DNA of 45,217 nucleotides from a virus: the IMG/VR virus record IMGVR_UViG_3300046538_000307, positions 1 to 45,217 of that record. One strand, written 5' to 3'. The notes beneath the pieces are model-generated. The model was given only the letters and a program-made list of their open reading frames with translations. It was not told the origin of the DNA and did no database searches. Positions within the stretch are counted from its first letter, which is position 1, and every line of letters begins with the position of its first letter. The position numbers and the translations under genes are program-made. Shown piece after piece: positions 36,439-44,192 of the stretch.

Positions 36439-38061
36439 ATGCAGATCCACAACCTGAACCAGGGCACGCCCGAGTGGCAGCACTTCCGCCTGTCGTACCA
36501 CGGCGCCAGCGAGGCCGCTGCCATGCTTGGCCTGTCGCCCTACGTAAAGCGCACCGAGCTGCTGCACGTCAAGCACACCGGCACGCCGAAGGAGTTCAGC
36601 GACTTCGTGCAGGAGCGCATTCTGGACCGGGGCCACGAGGTCGAGGCACTGGCCAGGCCGCTGGTCGAGGATGACCTGGGCGAGGACCTGTATCCGGTTA
36701 CCTGCTCGGACGGCGCGCTGTCGGCGTCGTGTGACGGTCTGACCATGGCCGGTGACGTCGCCTTTGAGCACAAGCAGTGGAACGAGGAACTGGCGCTGGC
36801 GGTGGAGAACGGCAACGTTCCGGACAGCCACATGCCTCAGTGCCAGCAGATCATGCTGGTGACCGGTGCCGAACGCGTGCGCTTTGTGGTGTCCGATGGC
36901 ACGCGCGATCGCTTCGTGTGGACCGATGTCACTCCGGACGAAGAATGGTTCGATCGCATTCGCGCCGGCTGGGAGCAGTTCGAGAAGGACCTGGCCGACT
37001 ACCTGCCGCAGGCCCTGGAGGTGAAGCCCGTAGGCCGCACGCCGGAGACGCTGCCGGCCCTGCTGGTTGAGGTCACCGGACACGTCACGGCCAGCAACCT
37101 TACCGAGTTCCGCAACCATGCCGTGGCGGTCTTCCGCGCGATCAATCGGAACCTCTCCACCGATCAGGACTTCGCCGATGCCGACAAGACGGTCAAGTGG
37201 TGCGGCGAAGTGGAAAGTCGACTGGAAGCCGCCAAGCAACATGCGCTGTCCCAGACCGCGAGCATTGACGCTCTGTTCCGGACGATCGACGACATCAGCG
37301 CCGAGGCTCGCCGTGTTCGACTGGATCTCGACAAATTGGTGTCACAGCGAAAGACCGAGATCAAGGAATTGATCATCCGTGGCGGGCGCGACGCCTACGA
37401 AAAGCACGTCCAGGCGCTGAAGGCGGAGACTGGCGGCGCATGGGTGCCGCTAGGCATGCCTGACTTCGCGGGCGCGGCCAAGGGAAAGCGATCGGTGGCG
37501 AGCATTCAGGATGCCGTCGACACGGTCCTGGCGAACGCCAAGATCGATGCGGACGCTTCGGCGAAGCGCATCCGCGCCAACGTCGCCTTTCTCGAAGAAG
37601 CCATCGCCGGCTACGAGTTTCTTTTCGCCGACCGGGCCGGACTGAGCACGAAGCAACTGGACGATCTGCGTCTGGTGGTGACCAGCCGCATCGACAAGCA
37701 CAAGGCGGACGAGCAGCGCCGGCAGGACGCAGAGCGCGAGCGGATCCGCAAGGAAGAGCAGCTGAAGCTGGAGCGCGAAGCCGCCGAGAAAGCCGCCGCC
37801 GACAAGGCAGCAGCTCAGGCGCCCGCGCCAGCGCCTGCACCGGCGCCAGCCCACGAACCGGCTGCTGCTGCGCGGCCGGCCTCACCCGCCCCGCGACAGG
37901 CCGCCCCTGTGACGCAGATGGCCGGCCGCCCGCGCCCCATGCCACGCCCCGCCGACGCGGAGATCGTCAGCGCGCTGGTCAGCCACTTCGAGGCCACCGA
38001 GGCCGAGGTGATCGGCTGGCTGTGCGAACTGGACTTCTCGTCCTTCGACAGCGCCGCGTAA
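36439..38061 (+). CDS. YqaJ-like viral recombinase/exonuclease with long C-terminal extension
   Basis: A 540-residue protein. Residues 1-190 are the YqaJ nuclease: GTPEWQHFRLSYHGASEAAA, LDRGHEVEALARPLVED, then SASCDGLTMAGDVAFEHKQW, which carries the D and ExK metal-binding residues. Typical YqaJ proteins stop near 200-340 residues. Here about 230 residues of helical domain (DISAEARRVRLDLDKLVSQR) follow, then a charged helix, an Ala/Pro linker and a small acidic C-terminal module (AEVIGWLCELDFSSF). It should resect double-stranded ends for the adjacent annealing candidate. Confidence 0.88.
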   Translation: MQIHNLNQGTPEWQHFRLSYHGASEAAAMLGLSPYVKRTELLHVKHTGTPKEFSDFVQERILDRGHEVEALARPLVEDDLGEDLYPVTCSDGALSASCDGLTMAGDVAFEHKQWNEELALAVENGNVPDSHMPQCQQIMLVTGAERVRFVVSDGTRDRFVWTDVTPDEEWFDRIRAGWEQFEKDLADYLPQALEVKPVGRTPETLPALLVEVTGHVTASNLTEFRNHAVAVFRAINRNLSTDQDFADADKTVKWCGEVESRLEAAKQHALSQTASIDALFRTIDDISAEARRVRLDLDKLVSQRKTEIKELIIRGGRDAYEKHVQALKAETGGAWVPLGMPDFAGAAKGKRSVASIQDAVDTVLANAKIDADASAKRIRANVAFLEEAIAGYEFLFADRAGLSTKQLDDLRLVVTSRIDKHKADEQRRQDAERERIRKEEQLKLEREAAEKAAADKAAAQAPAPAPAPAPAHEPAAAARPASPAPRQAAPVTQMAGRPRPMPRPADAEIVSALVSHFEATEAEVIGWLCELDFSSFDSAA

Positions 38062-38088
38062 CCACCCATCAACCACCGGAGCCACCGA

Positions 38089-38589
38089 ATGCTCGAACTC
38101 GATACCGAACTGGTCAAGATCAACCACATCAACGCGCGCAACGAGAAGCACGGCGACGACGCGGTACTGGCCGTCGACCTGAAGCTGCAGGCGCGTATGT
38201 CGAATGACGTGCTGTCCCTCTTCTCGCCCATGCTGAAGCAGAGCTTCTATCACAAGGACGAGTCCGTGCAGGGCGACCTGGTAACCGACGCCGGCTACCT
38301 GCCCAACCTGAAGCATCCGAGCATCGGCCCGGTGAAGTGGGCGGGCGACTGGGACCACCAGCGCCTGGCCATCCACAACGGCGTGCGCAAGCACGACGAC
38401 ATCGTGCTGGGCGACGCCAAGATCAACAAGCTGGCCTTCGATCTCCAAGAAGGGGGAACGGTCTTCGTGACCTTCCGCGTGCAGGCGCACCCGGACGAGA
38501 AGACGTCCGCGAAGCTGCTGGCGCTGCTCGGCCAGGAAGTGCACATGAGCCTCGGCGTCGACGAGGACGCGCAGGAATCGGTGGACTGA
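38089..38589 (+). CDS. Early protein next to recombination genes, unknown
   Basis: A 166-residue, beta-rich acidic protein (HGDDAVLAVDLKLQARMSND, PVKWAGDWDHQRLAIHNGVR, GTVFVTFRVQAHPD). The strand pattern and acidic tail (GVDEDAQESVD) would fit an OB-fold single-strand binding protein, and position after the YqaJ gene agrees, but I see no diagnostic SSB motif. Such proteins are frequent in phage recombination blocks and remain unnamed. Confidence 0.75.
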   Translation: MLELDTELVKINHINARNEKHGDDAVLAVDLKLQARMSNDVLSLFSPMLKQSFYHKDESVQGDLVTDAGYLPNLKHPSIGPVKWAGDWDHQRLAIHNGVRKHDDIVLGDAKINKLAFDLQEGGTVFVTFRVQAHPDEKTSAKLLALLGQEVHMSLGVDEDAQESVD

Positions 38590-38597
38590 CGATCAAC

Positions 38598-38679
38598 GGG
38601 CGGACGGCGGCGGGACAACGCCGAGTCCTTAAACAGCGCGCGACACCTTCTCCTGACTGGGAATGTCGCCTGTCCGCCC
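38598..38679 (+). other. Structured gap, possible three-way-junction RNA
   Basis: GGGCGGAC (38598-38605) pairs with GTCCGCCC (38672-38679). Within lie GGAC/GTCC (38613-38616 with 38625-38628) and GCGACA/TGTCGC (38640-38645 with 38664-38669). No gene fits here. The nesting gives a plausible three-stem fold in the early transcript. Confidence 0.4.
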
Positions 38680-38698
38680 ACCCTACAGCGAGCATGTG

Positions 38699-39376
38699 AT
38701 GAGCAACGAGAAGAACAACGAAGCCGCGAGCGTGGCGCAGGGTATGACGCTGCCACAGATGGAAATGCTGCGCGCGCTGCTGGTCTCGATCCGTCCGGAG
38801 TATGGCACGCCGGGATCGCGCGACGTGGACATCGGTCGCCAGCAGAAGCGCATTGACGCCGCACTGGCCATCCTCGCCCAAGCCGCACCGCCTGCGACAT
38901 CCGCCGCCCGCGACGTGCTGGCCGAGCGTCAGCGCCAGATCAGCGCCGAAGGCTGGACGCCGGAGCACGACGACGAGCACATACCGGGCACGCTTTCGCA
39001 AGCAGCAGGTTGCTATATCGAGTGGAACGGCTATGAGCAGAGTGTCGTGCCAGAAGGGGCGATTCCGATCAATTGGCCGTGGGCCGCTGACTGGTGGAAG
39101 CCGAAGGACGAGCGTCGCAATCTGGTCCGGGCCGGCGCGCTGATCCTGGCCGAGATCGAGCGACTGGACCGCGCGGCAGGCGACAGCTCAGACCGTGCGG
39201 AGATTACGCCCACATTCACCGCAAATTCTGCGGTGAATGCCAATCGCGCCCAGATCGTCTCCCGCGCGGTCAACGCGCACGGTCGGAAATGGCCGGAGCA
39301 GCTGACGTCCGGTGTCATGTTCTACGAGGGTGAGCGGATCACGCGGGCTGAGTTTTTGGCGGAGGTGAGCGCATGA
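38699..39376 (+). CDS. Phage protein with a common 'GWTPEHDDEH' domain
   Basis: A 225-residue protein from ATG 38699. A central domain (DVLAERQRQISAEGWTPEHD then DEHIPGTLSQAAGCYIEW, and WPWAADWWKPKDERRNLVRA) is one I know from many tailed-phage proteins of unknown role. The C-terminal 50 residues (GRKWPEQLTSGVMFYEGERI) form a separate small module, joined by a segment whose DNA is a perfect 11-base inverted repeat. It overlaps the methyltransferase gene by four bases. Confidence 0.8.
   Translation: MSNEKNNEAASVAQGMTLPQMEMLRALLVSIRPEYGTPGSRDVDIGRQQKRIDAALAILAQAAPPATSAARDVLAERQRQISAEGWTPEHDDEHIPGTLSQAAGCYIEWNGYEQSVVPEGAIPINWPWAADWWKPKDERRNLVRAGALILAEIERLDRAAGDSSDRAEITPTFTANSAVNANRAQIVSRAVNAHGRKWPEQLTSGVMFYEGERITRAEFLAEVSA
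39213..39239. repeat. Perfect 11-base inverted repeat inside a gene
   Basis: CATTCACCGCA (39213-39223) and TGCGGTGAATG (39229-39239) are exact complements around AATTC. The site lies at the boundary between two protein modules of the gene at 38699-39376. Confidence 0.8.
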
Positions 39377-41280
39377 TCCGCCGCGAATATCGTACCTTCG
39401 GCTTCTGCTGCGGCCTCGGCGGCGGCGCCAAGGGCTTCAAGAAGGCGGCCTCGCAGGTAGGCAACATGGTCGCCACCTGGCGTTGCATCGGTGGCATTGA
39501 TGTCGACCCGGCTGCTGCGCGCGACTTCGAGACGCTGGTGGGCGTGCCGTGCACGGTCATGGACCTGTTCACCCGCGAGCAATACACCGCCTTCCACGGT
39601 GCCGAGCCGCCTGCCGGCTGGCGCGAGGCCACCCCGAACGACATCGTGCGCGCCGCCGGCCACGAGCGGCCCCACTGCGTGTTCATCTCGTCCCCGTGCA
39701 AGGGCGCGTCCGGCCTGCTTTCGGAGACCCTGAGCCGCACGCCGAAGTACCAGGCGCTGAACGAACTGACGCTGCGCTGCGTCTGGCTGATGTGCGAGGC
39801 CTGGAAGGATGACCCCGTCGAGCTGATCGTGTTCGAGAACGTGCCACGTCTGGCCACGCGCGGCCGGCATCTGCTCGACCAGATTGCCCAGATCCTGCGG
39901 CACTACGGCTACGCGGTGAACGAGACGACGCACGACTGCGGCGAACTGGGCGGCCTGGCCCAGAGCCGGAAACGCTTTCTCCTGGTCGCGCGGCACATGG
40001 AAAAGGTGCCGGCCTTCCTGTACGAGCCCGAGCTGCGGCGCCTGCAGGGCGTCGGCACGGTGCTCGGCCGCATGCCCCACCCGGGCGATCCCGCCGGCGG
40101 GCCGATGCACCGTGTCCCGTCGCTGCAGTGGAAGACGTGGGTGCGGCTGGCGTTCGTGGAGGCCGGCAGCGACTGGCGCAGCCTGAACAAGCTGGCCGTC
40201 GAGAATGGCCACCTGCGCGACTACCTGATCATCCCGGAGCGGCGCAACGGCTATCTGGGGGTGCTGGACTGGGAAGAGCATGTTGGCGCGGTCGCTGGCG
40301 AGTCGCTTCCCAGCAACGGCGCATTCTCCGTGGCGGACCCCCGGCACGCGGCGGGCGTGGCCCAGTATCAGCAGTACGGGGTTCTCCGCTGGGGCGAAGC
40401 GTCAGGCGCCATCACGGCCGGAACGAATCCCGGCCAAGGCACCTTCAGCGTGGCCGACCCACGCCACGCCGGCCCGGCCAAGCATAACAACGAATTTCGG
40501 ATCGTGCCGTGGGGCCAGGCCGCCGGCGCCGTCACCAGCGCGCACGGCACCGGTCAGTGCGTGCAGGATCCTCGCACGGGATTGCCTGATATCGCCCACG
40601 GCAGCAAACTCCGGGGGGCGGCCTACAGCGAGCCGGCCAGCACCGTCACGGGCGCCCGCTTCGGTAGCGGCGGCCTGGCCGTAGCAGATCCGCGCCGGGA
40701 TGGGCCGACGTTCGGCAAATACGCCGTAACGCCGTGGGATTCGGCCACAGGGACGGTGATCAGTGGCAGCACAACGGGCCAGGGCGCCTTCGCCGTCGCG
40801 GATCCGCGCACCAGTATGCGGCGCGAGCGCGGCGACGCATACCTGACAGGCGGCCACTACGGCGTAGTCGCGTGGGACCAGTCGAGCGGCGCAGTGTCAG
40901 CAGCTGCCGGCCATGACAACGGCCGGTGGTCGGTGGCGGATCCGCGCATGCCGGCGCCGAGCGACAAGCTGGTGGCGATCATCCGGGCGCTTGACGGCAC
41001 GTGGCACCGCCCGTTCACCACGCTGGAGCTGGCCGCGCTCCAGTCGCTGATCGAGCCGGAGGAATATCTGGAGCTGGACGGCCTGAGTGATCAGGCTTGG
41101 CGCGAGCGCATCGGCAATGCCGTGCCGCCGGACGCCGCGCGCGCGATTGCGGAGGTGATGGGCACCACCCTGCTGCTGGCCGAGACCGGCGAGACGTTCA
41201 TGCTGTCCGCGACGCCGGTGTGGGTGCGGCCGGTGGCCATAGCACTGACTGTGGCACAGCAGACGGAGCCAGCATGCTAG
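39373..41280 (+). CDS. DNA cytosine-5 methyltransferase with six repeated modules
   Basis: A 635-residue C5-methyltransferase. FGFCCGLGGGAKGFKKAA is motif I; ISSPCKGASG (Cys109) is motif IV with the nucleophile; LIVFENVPRL is motif VI (ENV); GGLAQSRKRFLLVA is motif VIII; and RIGNAVPPDAARAIAEVM is motif X. Between VIII and X, residues about 292-525, lie six modules of 37-46 residues, each with a V-x-W strand, an SGAV/AGAV turn and a final VADPR or close variant. Here a target-recognition domain normally sits. It should protect phage DNA from host restriction; no cognate endonuclease is near. Confidence 0.9.
   Translation: MIRREYRTFGFCCGLGGGAKGFKKAASQVGNMVATWRCIGGIDVDPAAARDFETLVGVPCTVMDLFTREQYTAFHGAEPPAGWREATPNDIVRAAGHERPHCVFISSPCKGASGLLSETLSRTPKYQALNELTLRCVWLMCEAWKDDPVELIVFENVPRLATRGRHLLDQIAQILRHYGYAVNETTHDCGELGGLAQSRKRFLLVARHMEKVPAFLYEPELRRLQGVGTVLGRMPHPGDPAGGPMHRVPSLQWKTWVRLAFVEAGSDWRSLNKLAVENGHLRDYLIIPERRNGYLGVLDWEEHVGAVAGESLPSNGAFSVADPRHAAGVAQYQQYGVLRWGEASGAITAGTNPGQGTFSVADPRHAGPAKHNNEFRIVPWGQAAGAVTSAHGTGQCVQDPRTGLPDIAHGSKLRGAAYSEPASTVTGARFGSGGLAVADPRRDGPTFGKYAVTPWDSATGTVISGSTTGQGAFAVADPRTSMRRERGDAYLTGGHYGVVAWDQSSGAVSAAAGHDNGRWSVADPRMPAPSDKLVAIIRALDGTWHRPFTTLELAALQSLIEPEEYLELDGLSDQAWRERIGNAVPPDAARAIAEVMGTTLLLAETGETFMLSATPVWVRPVAIALTVAQQTEPAC
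40248..40950 (+). repeat. Six repeated modules in the target-recognition region
   Basis: Each module ends in VADPR (VQDPR in the third); ends start at about 40330, 40450, 40561, 40681, 40795 and 40933. Shared features are a tryptophan strand (VLRWGEASGAI, VPWGQAAGAV, VTPWDSATGTV, VVAWDQSSGAV) and a Gly-rich turn (GQGTFSVADPR, GQGAFAVADPR). Confidence 0.85.
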
Positions 41281-42389
41281 CCAACCACTGCTATCAAGGC
41301 GACTGCCGCGCCGTCATGCGCGACCTGATCGCCGCCGGCGTGCGCGTGCAATGCATCGTCACCAGCCCGCCGTACTGGGGCCTGCGTGACTATGGCGTGG
41401 CCGGCCAGTTGGGGCTGGAGCCAACGCTGCGCGAGTTCCTGGCAAACATGGTCGAGGTGTTCGACTTGTGCCGCGAGCTGCTGGCGGATGACGGCACCCT
41501 GTGGCTGAACATGGGCGACAGCTACGCGGGCAGCCGCGGTGCACCGTGGGGCCCATCCCCCAGCGCAACCGAAGCACGCGCCATGACGGCCAGCCGCCGG
41601 CGCGACGACGCGCCGATCCCGCGCAGCGACCTGCGCGTCGAGGGCCTGAAGCCGAAAGACCTGGTCGGCCAGCCGTGGCGCCTCGCATTCGCATTGCAGG
41701 ATGCGGGCTGGTGGCTGCGTCAGGACATCATCTGGCACAAGCCCAACCCGATGCCGGAGAGCGTGCGGGATCGCTGCACGAAGGCACACGAGTACTTGTT
41801 CCTGATGGCCAAGAGCGAGCGCTATCTGTGCGACATGGAATCTATCAAAGAGGTGGCCACCTACGGACCCACACCAACCGGGGTTGGGTTCGGTCATGGC
41901 TATGACGAAGATCCGAAGCCGCGCGTTCGGGTACCGGGCAATGTGAACCCGGCGAAGGGACAAGCCGCCTACGAGGCGGGCGACGAGCGGCACCGCACGA
42001 AGGCGGGCCTCCAAGCCTATGCGCAGAAGGTACGGGACAGCGTGGGGCGCGGTGGCTTCGATGGCAAGACCAACGACCTACCCGGCCGGGAGGCCTTTCG
42101 CGCGATCACGGAAATGCGCAATCGGCGGTCCGTCTGGACGATTTCCACGAAGCCCTACGCCGGCGCGCACTTCGCCACCTTCCCGGAAGACTTGGTCGAG
42201 CCGTGCATCCTCGCCGGAAGCCGGGCCGGCGACATCGTCTTCGACCCCTTCATGGGCTCCGGCACGGTGGCCAGCGTCGCCCAGCGGCTCGGCCGCCGGT
42301 GGCTCGGCGCCGAACTCAACCCCGACTACATCGCGCTCCAAGCGGGGCGGACGCGGCAGCCAGGGCTGGTGCTAGAGGCTTCGGCATGA
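41274..42389 (+). CDS. Beta-class DNA methyltransferase (N4-cytosine or N6-adenine)
   Basis: A 371-residue amino-methyltransferase. The catalytic motif IV, VTSPPYWGLRDYG (SPPY at residues 31-34), comes first and the SAM-binding motif I, IVFDPFMGSGTVASVAQRLG, near residue 320, which is the beta order. RQDIIWHKPNPMPESV and AGAHFATFPEDLVEPCI are typical of phage and type II enzymes of this class. SPPY is compatible with either base. It overlaps the C5 gene by seven bases, so both are made together and should mask phage DNA from restriction. Confidence 0.92.
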   Translation: MLANHCYQGDCRAVMRDLIAAGVRVQCIVTSPPYWGLRDYGVAGQLGLEPTLREFLANMVEVFDLCRELLADDGTLWLNMGDSYAGSRGAPWGPSPSATEARAMTASRRRDDAPIPRSDLRVEGLKPKDLVGQPWRLAFALQDAGWWLRQDIIWHKPNPMPESVRDRCTKAHEYLFLMAKSERYLCDMESIKEVATYGPTPTGVGFGHGYDEDPKPRVRVPGNVNPAKGQAAYEAGDERHRTKAGLQAYAQKVRDSVGRGGFDGKTNDLPGREAFRAITEMRNRRSVWTISTKPYAGAHFATFPEDLVEPCILAGSRAGDIVFDPFMGSGTVASVAQRLGRRWLGAELNPDYIALQAGRTRQPGLVLEASA

Positions 42390-42391
42390 CC

Positions 42392-42607
42392 TCAGTTCTC
42401 AACCTCATGCCAGCCGGCGAAGCTGTCGTTCATGTTGTTCTCGTAGGTCCATTTCGTACCGCACGTCGAGCAGATGAACGACGTCTTGATGACGGGTGCC
42501 TTCCCGAACGGGCGGATTTTCTCACTGCCGGTTTCAACAAGGGCGTCGTGCCCCCGTTCCCCGCGGCTGTCGGGGAGGATCGAAAAGCAAGCATCGCACT
42601 TCGCCAT
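42392..42607 (-). CDS. Small zinc-ribbon protein
   Basis: A 71-residue protein with two CxxC pairs, KCDACFS at the start and FICSTCGTKWTYENN near residue 46, spaced as a zinc ribbon. It runs against the early operon and ends just after the methyltransferase stop. No partner is evident. Confidence 0.75.
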   Translation of the reverse strand: MAKCDACFSILPDSRGERGHDALVETGSEKIRPFGKAPVIKTSFICSTCGTKWTYENNMNDSFAGWHEVEN

Positions 42608-42664
42608 GGCCGTCTCCCAAGAATGGTGACGTTAGGTGGCACCAATGAAGTTGCCGGTGTAAGG

Positions 42665-42865
42665 CTACTCCGGGCTCCGTTCAATTCGACTCCTTGCATC
42701 ACGCATGGCGTCGGCCATCGCAAGTTCACGCGTGGGGAAAGAGTTTCCTTGGCTCTCAAAGGTCGCTTGGTCGTCGAGGGTGTATGTCCAATGCCACATC
42801 CCGAAAGTCCTCTCGGTCAATTCAAAGGTCACGTGCCGACCCATGAAAATAAGGCTCTCAGCCAT
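42665..42865 (-). CDS. Hypothetical protein
   Basis: A 66-residue protein from ATG 42865, with GGAGGG six bases upstream. MAESLIFMGRHVTFELTERT and WHWTYTLDDQATFESQGNSF form a small beta domain followed by a helix (RELAMADAMRDARSRIE). This layout is common in accessory proteins of Burkholderiales phages; function unknown. Confidence 0.72.
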   Translation of the reverse strand: MAESLIFMGRHVTFELTERTFGMWHWTYTLDDQATFESQGNSFPTRELAMADAMRDARSRIERSPE

Positions 42866-42904
42866 GGCTTGTCCCTCCATTTCGTCGGGAGTCAAACGGG
42901 CAAT

Positions 42905-43141
42905 TTACTCGTCCACGCCCAATATCACGTCCACCGCCGCACGGCCAGCGACTTCAGCCACCAGATATGCCCATCGTTTGGAGAATGGGCTGCCGTGAAC
43001 TTTGATCCGCTTTCCTATCGCGGCGACTCCGGCTGGATTTGTCGGGCCCGTGATCTGGAACCAGACGTCAAACATGTCTGTGGAAGTGCCCGTCAGGAAC
43101 ATCCGGATCTCGAAGCCTCGGTACTCGGAAACGCGTTCCAT
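42905..43141 (-). CDS. Hypothetical protein
   Basis: A 78-residue protein with GGAGGGG before ATG 43141. YRGFEIRMFLTGTSTDMFDV, a beta hairpin-like start, leads to KRIKVHGSPFSKRWAYLVAE and a helix. It resembles the small surface-like proteins found near phage integrases. It is the first of three co-directional reverse genes. Confidence 0.7.
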   Translation of the reverse strand: MERVSEYRGFEIRMFLTGTSTDMFDVWFQITGPTNPAGVAAIGKRIKVHGSPFSKRWAYLVAEVAGRAAVDVILGVDE

Positions 43142-43173
43142 ATCCGCCCCTCCAACGTGACAACCATCCTAGC

Positions 43174-43830
43174 ATGACCAACTACCCCCTCACTTGGCCG
43201 GCCGGCTGGCCCCGCAAAACCGACGCTCAGCGCGCCGACGCGCGCTTCGGCCGCAAGGACCGGCGCACGGTCAACTACACGAACGGCGGCAGCACGTCGT
43301 GGACCACCACCAAGGCCCTGACGGTGTCCGACGGCGTGAAACGCGTGCTGGATGAACTGGCCCGCCTTGGCGCGCGGCCGGGCTACACGGTGATCAGCAC
43401 CAACGTGGTGGTCCGCCTGGATGGCCTGCCGCGATCTGGCCAGCGCGAGCCCACCGACCCGGGCGCCGCCGTCTACTGGCAGGACCGGGCAGGTGCGCCG
43501 CGCGTGATGGCAATCGATCGGTACCGCGCCGTGGCCGACAACCTCGCCGCCATCGCGGCAACGCTGGAAGCGCTGCGCGCGATCGAGCGGCACGGCGGCG
43601 CCCAGATCCTCGACCGGGCATTCACGGGCTTCACCGCCCTGCCGCCGCCGGCCGCCGCGCGCAGCTGGCGCGAGGTCATCGGCGTGCCGGCAGGCGAGCG
43701 CGACATGGCCGCGGTGCGAGCGGCGTACCGGCGGCGCGCCCAGACCGACCACCCGGACCGCGGCGGCACGCACGACGCGATGGCAGAACTCACGGCCGCG
43801 ATGCGGCAAGCAGAACACGAACTGGAATGA
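43174..43830 (+). CDS. J-domain protein
   Basis: A 218-residue protein whose C-terminal 60 residues form a J domain: SWREVIGVPAG, then RAAYRRRAQTDHPDRGGTHD, which includes the HPD motif needed to stimulate DnaK. The N-terminal 150 residues (DAQRADARFGRKDRRTVNYT, VISTNVVVRLDGLP) are unfamiliar. It probably recruits host DnaK to a phage or host target. It overlaps the next gene by four bases. Confidence 0.85.
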   Translation: MTNYPLTWPAGWPRKTDAQRADARFGRKDRRTVNYTNGGSTSWTTTKALTVSDGVKRVLDELARLGARPGYTVISTNVVVRLDGLPRSGQREPTDPGAAVYWQDRAGAPRVMAIDRYRAVADNLAAIAATLEALRAIERHGGAQILDRAFTGFTALPPPAAARSWREVIGVPAGERDMAAVRAAYRRRAQTDHPDRGGTHDAMAELTAAMRQAEHELE

Positions 43831-44192
43831 CCGAAGCAGCAGCACGAATCATCGAAACAACAGCCAGAAACTGGAGCATCACCATGAGCGAAGCAGACCT
43901 GATCGAACGCATTGCAGTGGCCGTGGCCAATCACGTGCGGCCAGCGCTGCCCGTGAGCGTTACCCTGTGGGACGTGGAGCGCATCGCCGAATACCTGGTC
44001 CGCTCGCCCAAGGTGGTGCGCGAGCGGGTGGTGACTCTGCCCGGGTTCCCGAAGCCGATCCGCATCCCTTCGGTGCAGTCGGGCAAGGACGAGCTGGCGA
44101 AGGCCCTCCCACGTTGGAAAGCGGCCGAGGTCATCGCCTGGGCGGAGTCGTACCGCGAGCAGCCGGCGGGCCGGCCCCGGAAGACGGACTAG
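43827..44192 (+). CDS. AlpA/excisionase-like DNA-binding protein
   Basis: A 121-residue protein. TLWDVERIAEYLVRSPKVVR then VVTLPGFPKPIRIPS and WKAAEVIAWAESY follow the MerR/AlpA-like fold used by excisionases. It is encoded next to and convergent with the integrase, overlapping its end by four bases. ATG 43827 overlaps the upstream stop; ATG 43884 has a good GGAG site and would leave the whole domain. A role in prophage excision is inferred from fold and position. Confidence 0.78.
   Translation: MTEAAARIIETTARNWSITMSEADLIERIAVAVANHVRPALPVSVTLWDVERIAEYLVRSPKVVRERVVTLPGFPKPIRIPSVQSGKDELAKALPRWKAAEVIAWAESYREQPAGRPRKTD

Noticed and set aside
39373-42389. Complete restriction-modification system
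   Set aside because: Only methyltransferases are present; the HNH genes are of packaging and homing type and lie far away on the other strand.
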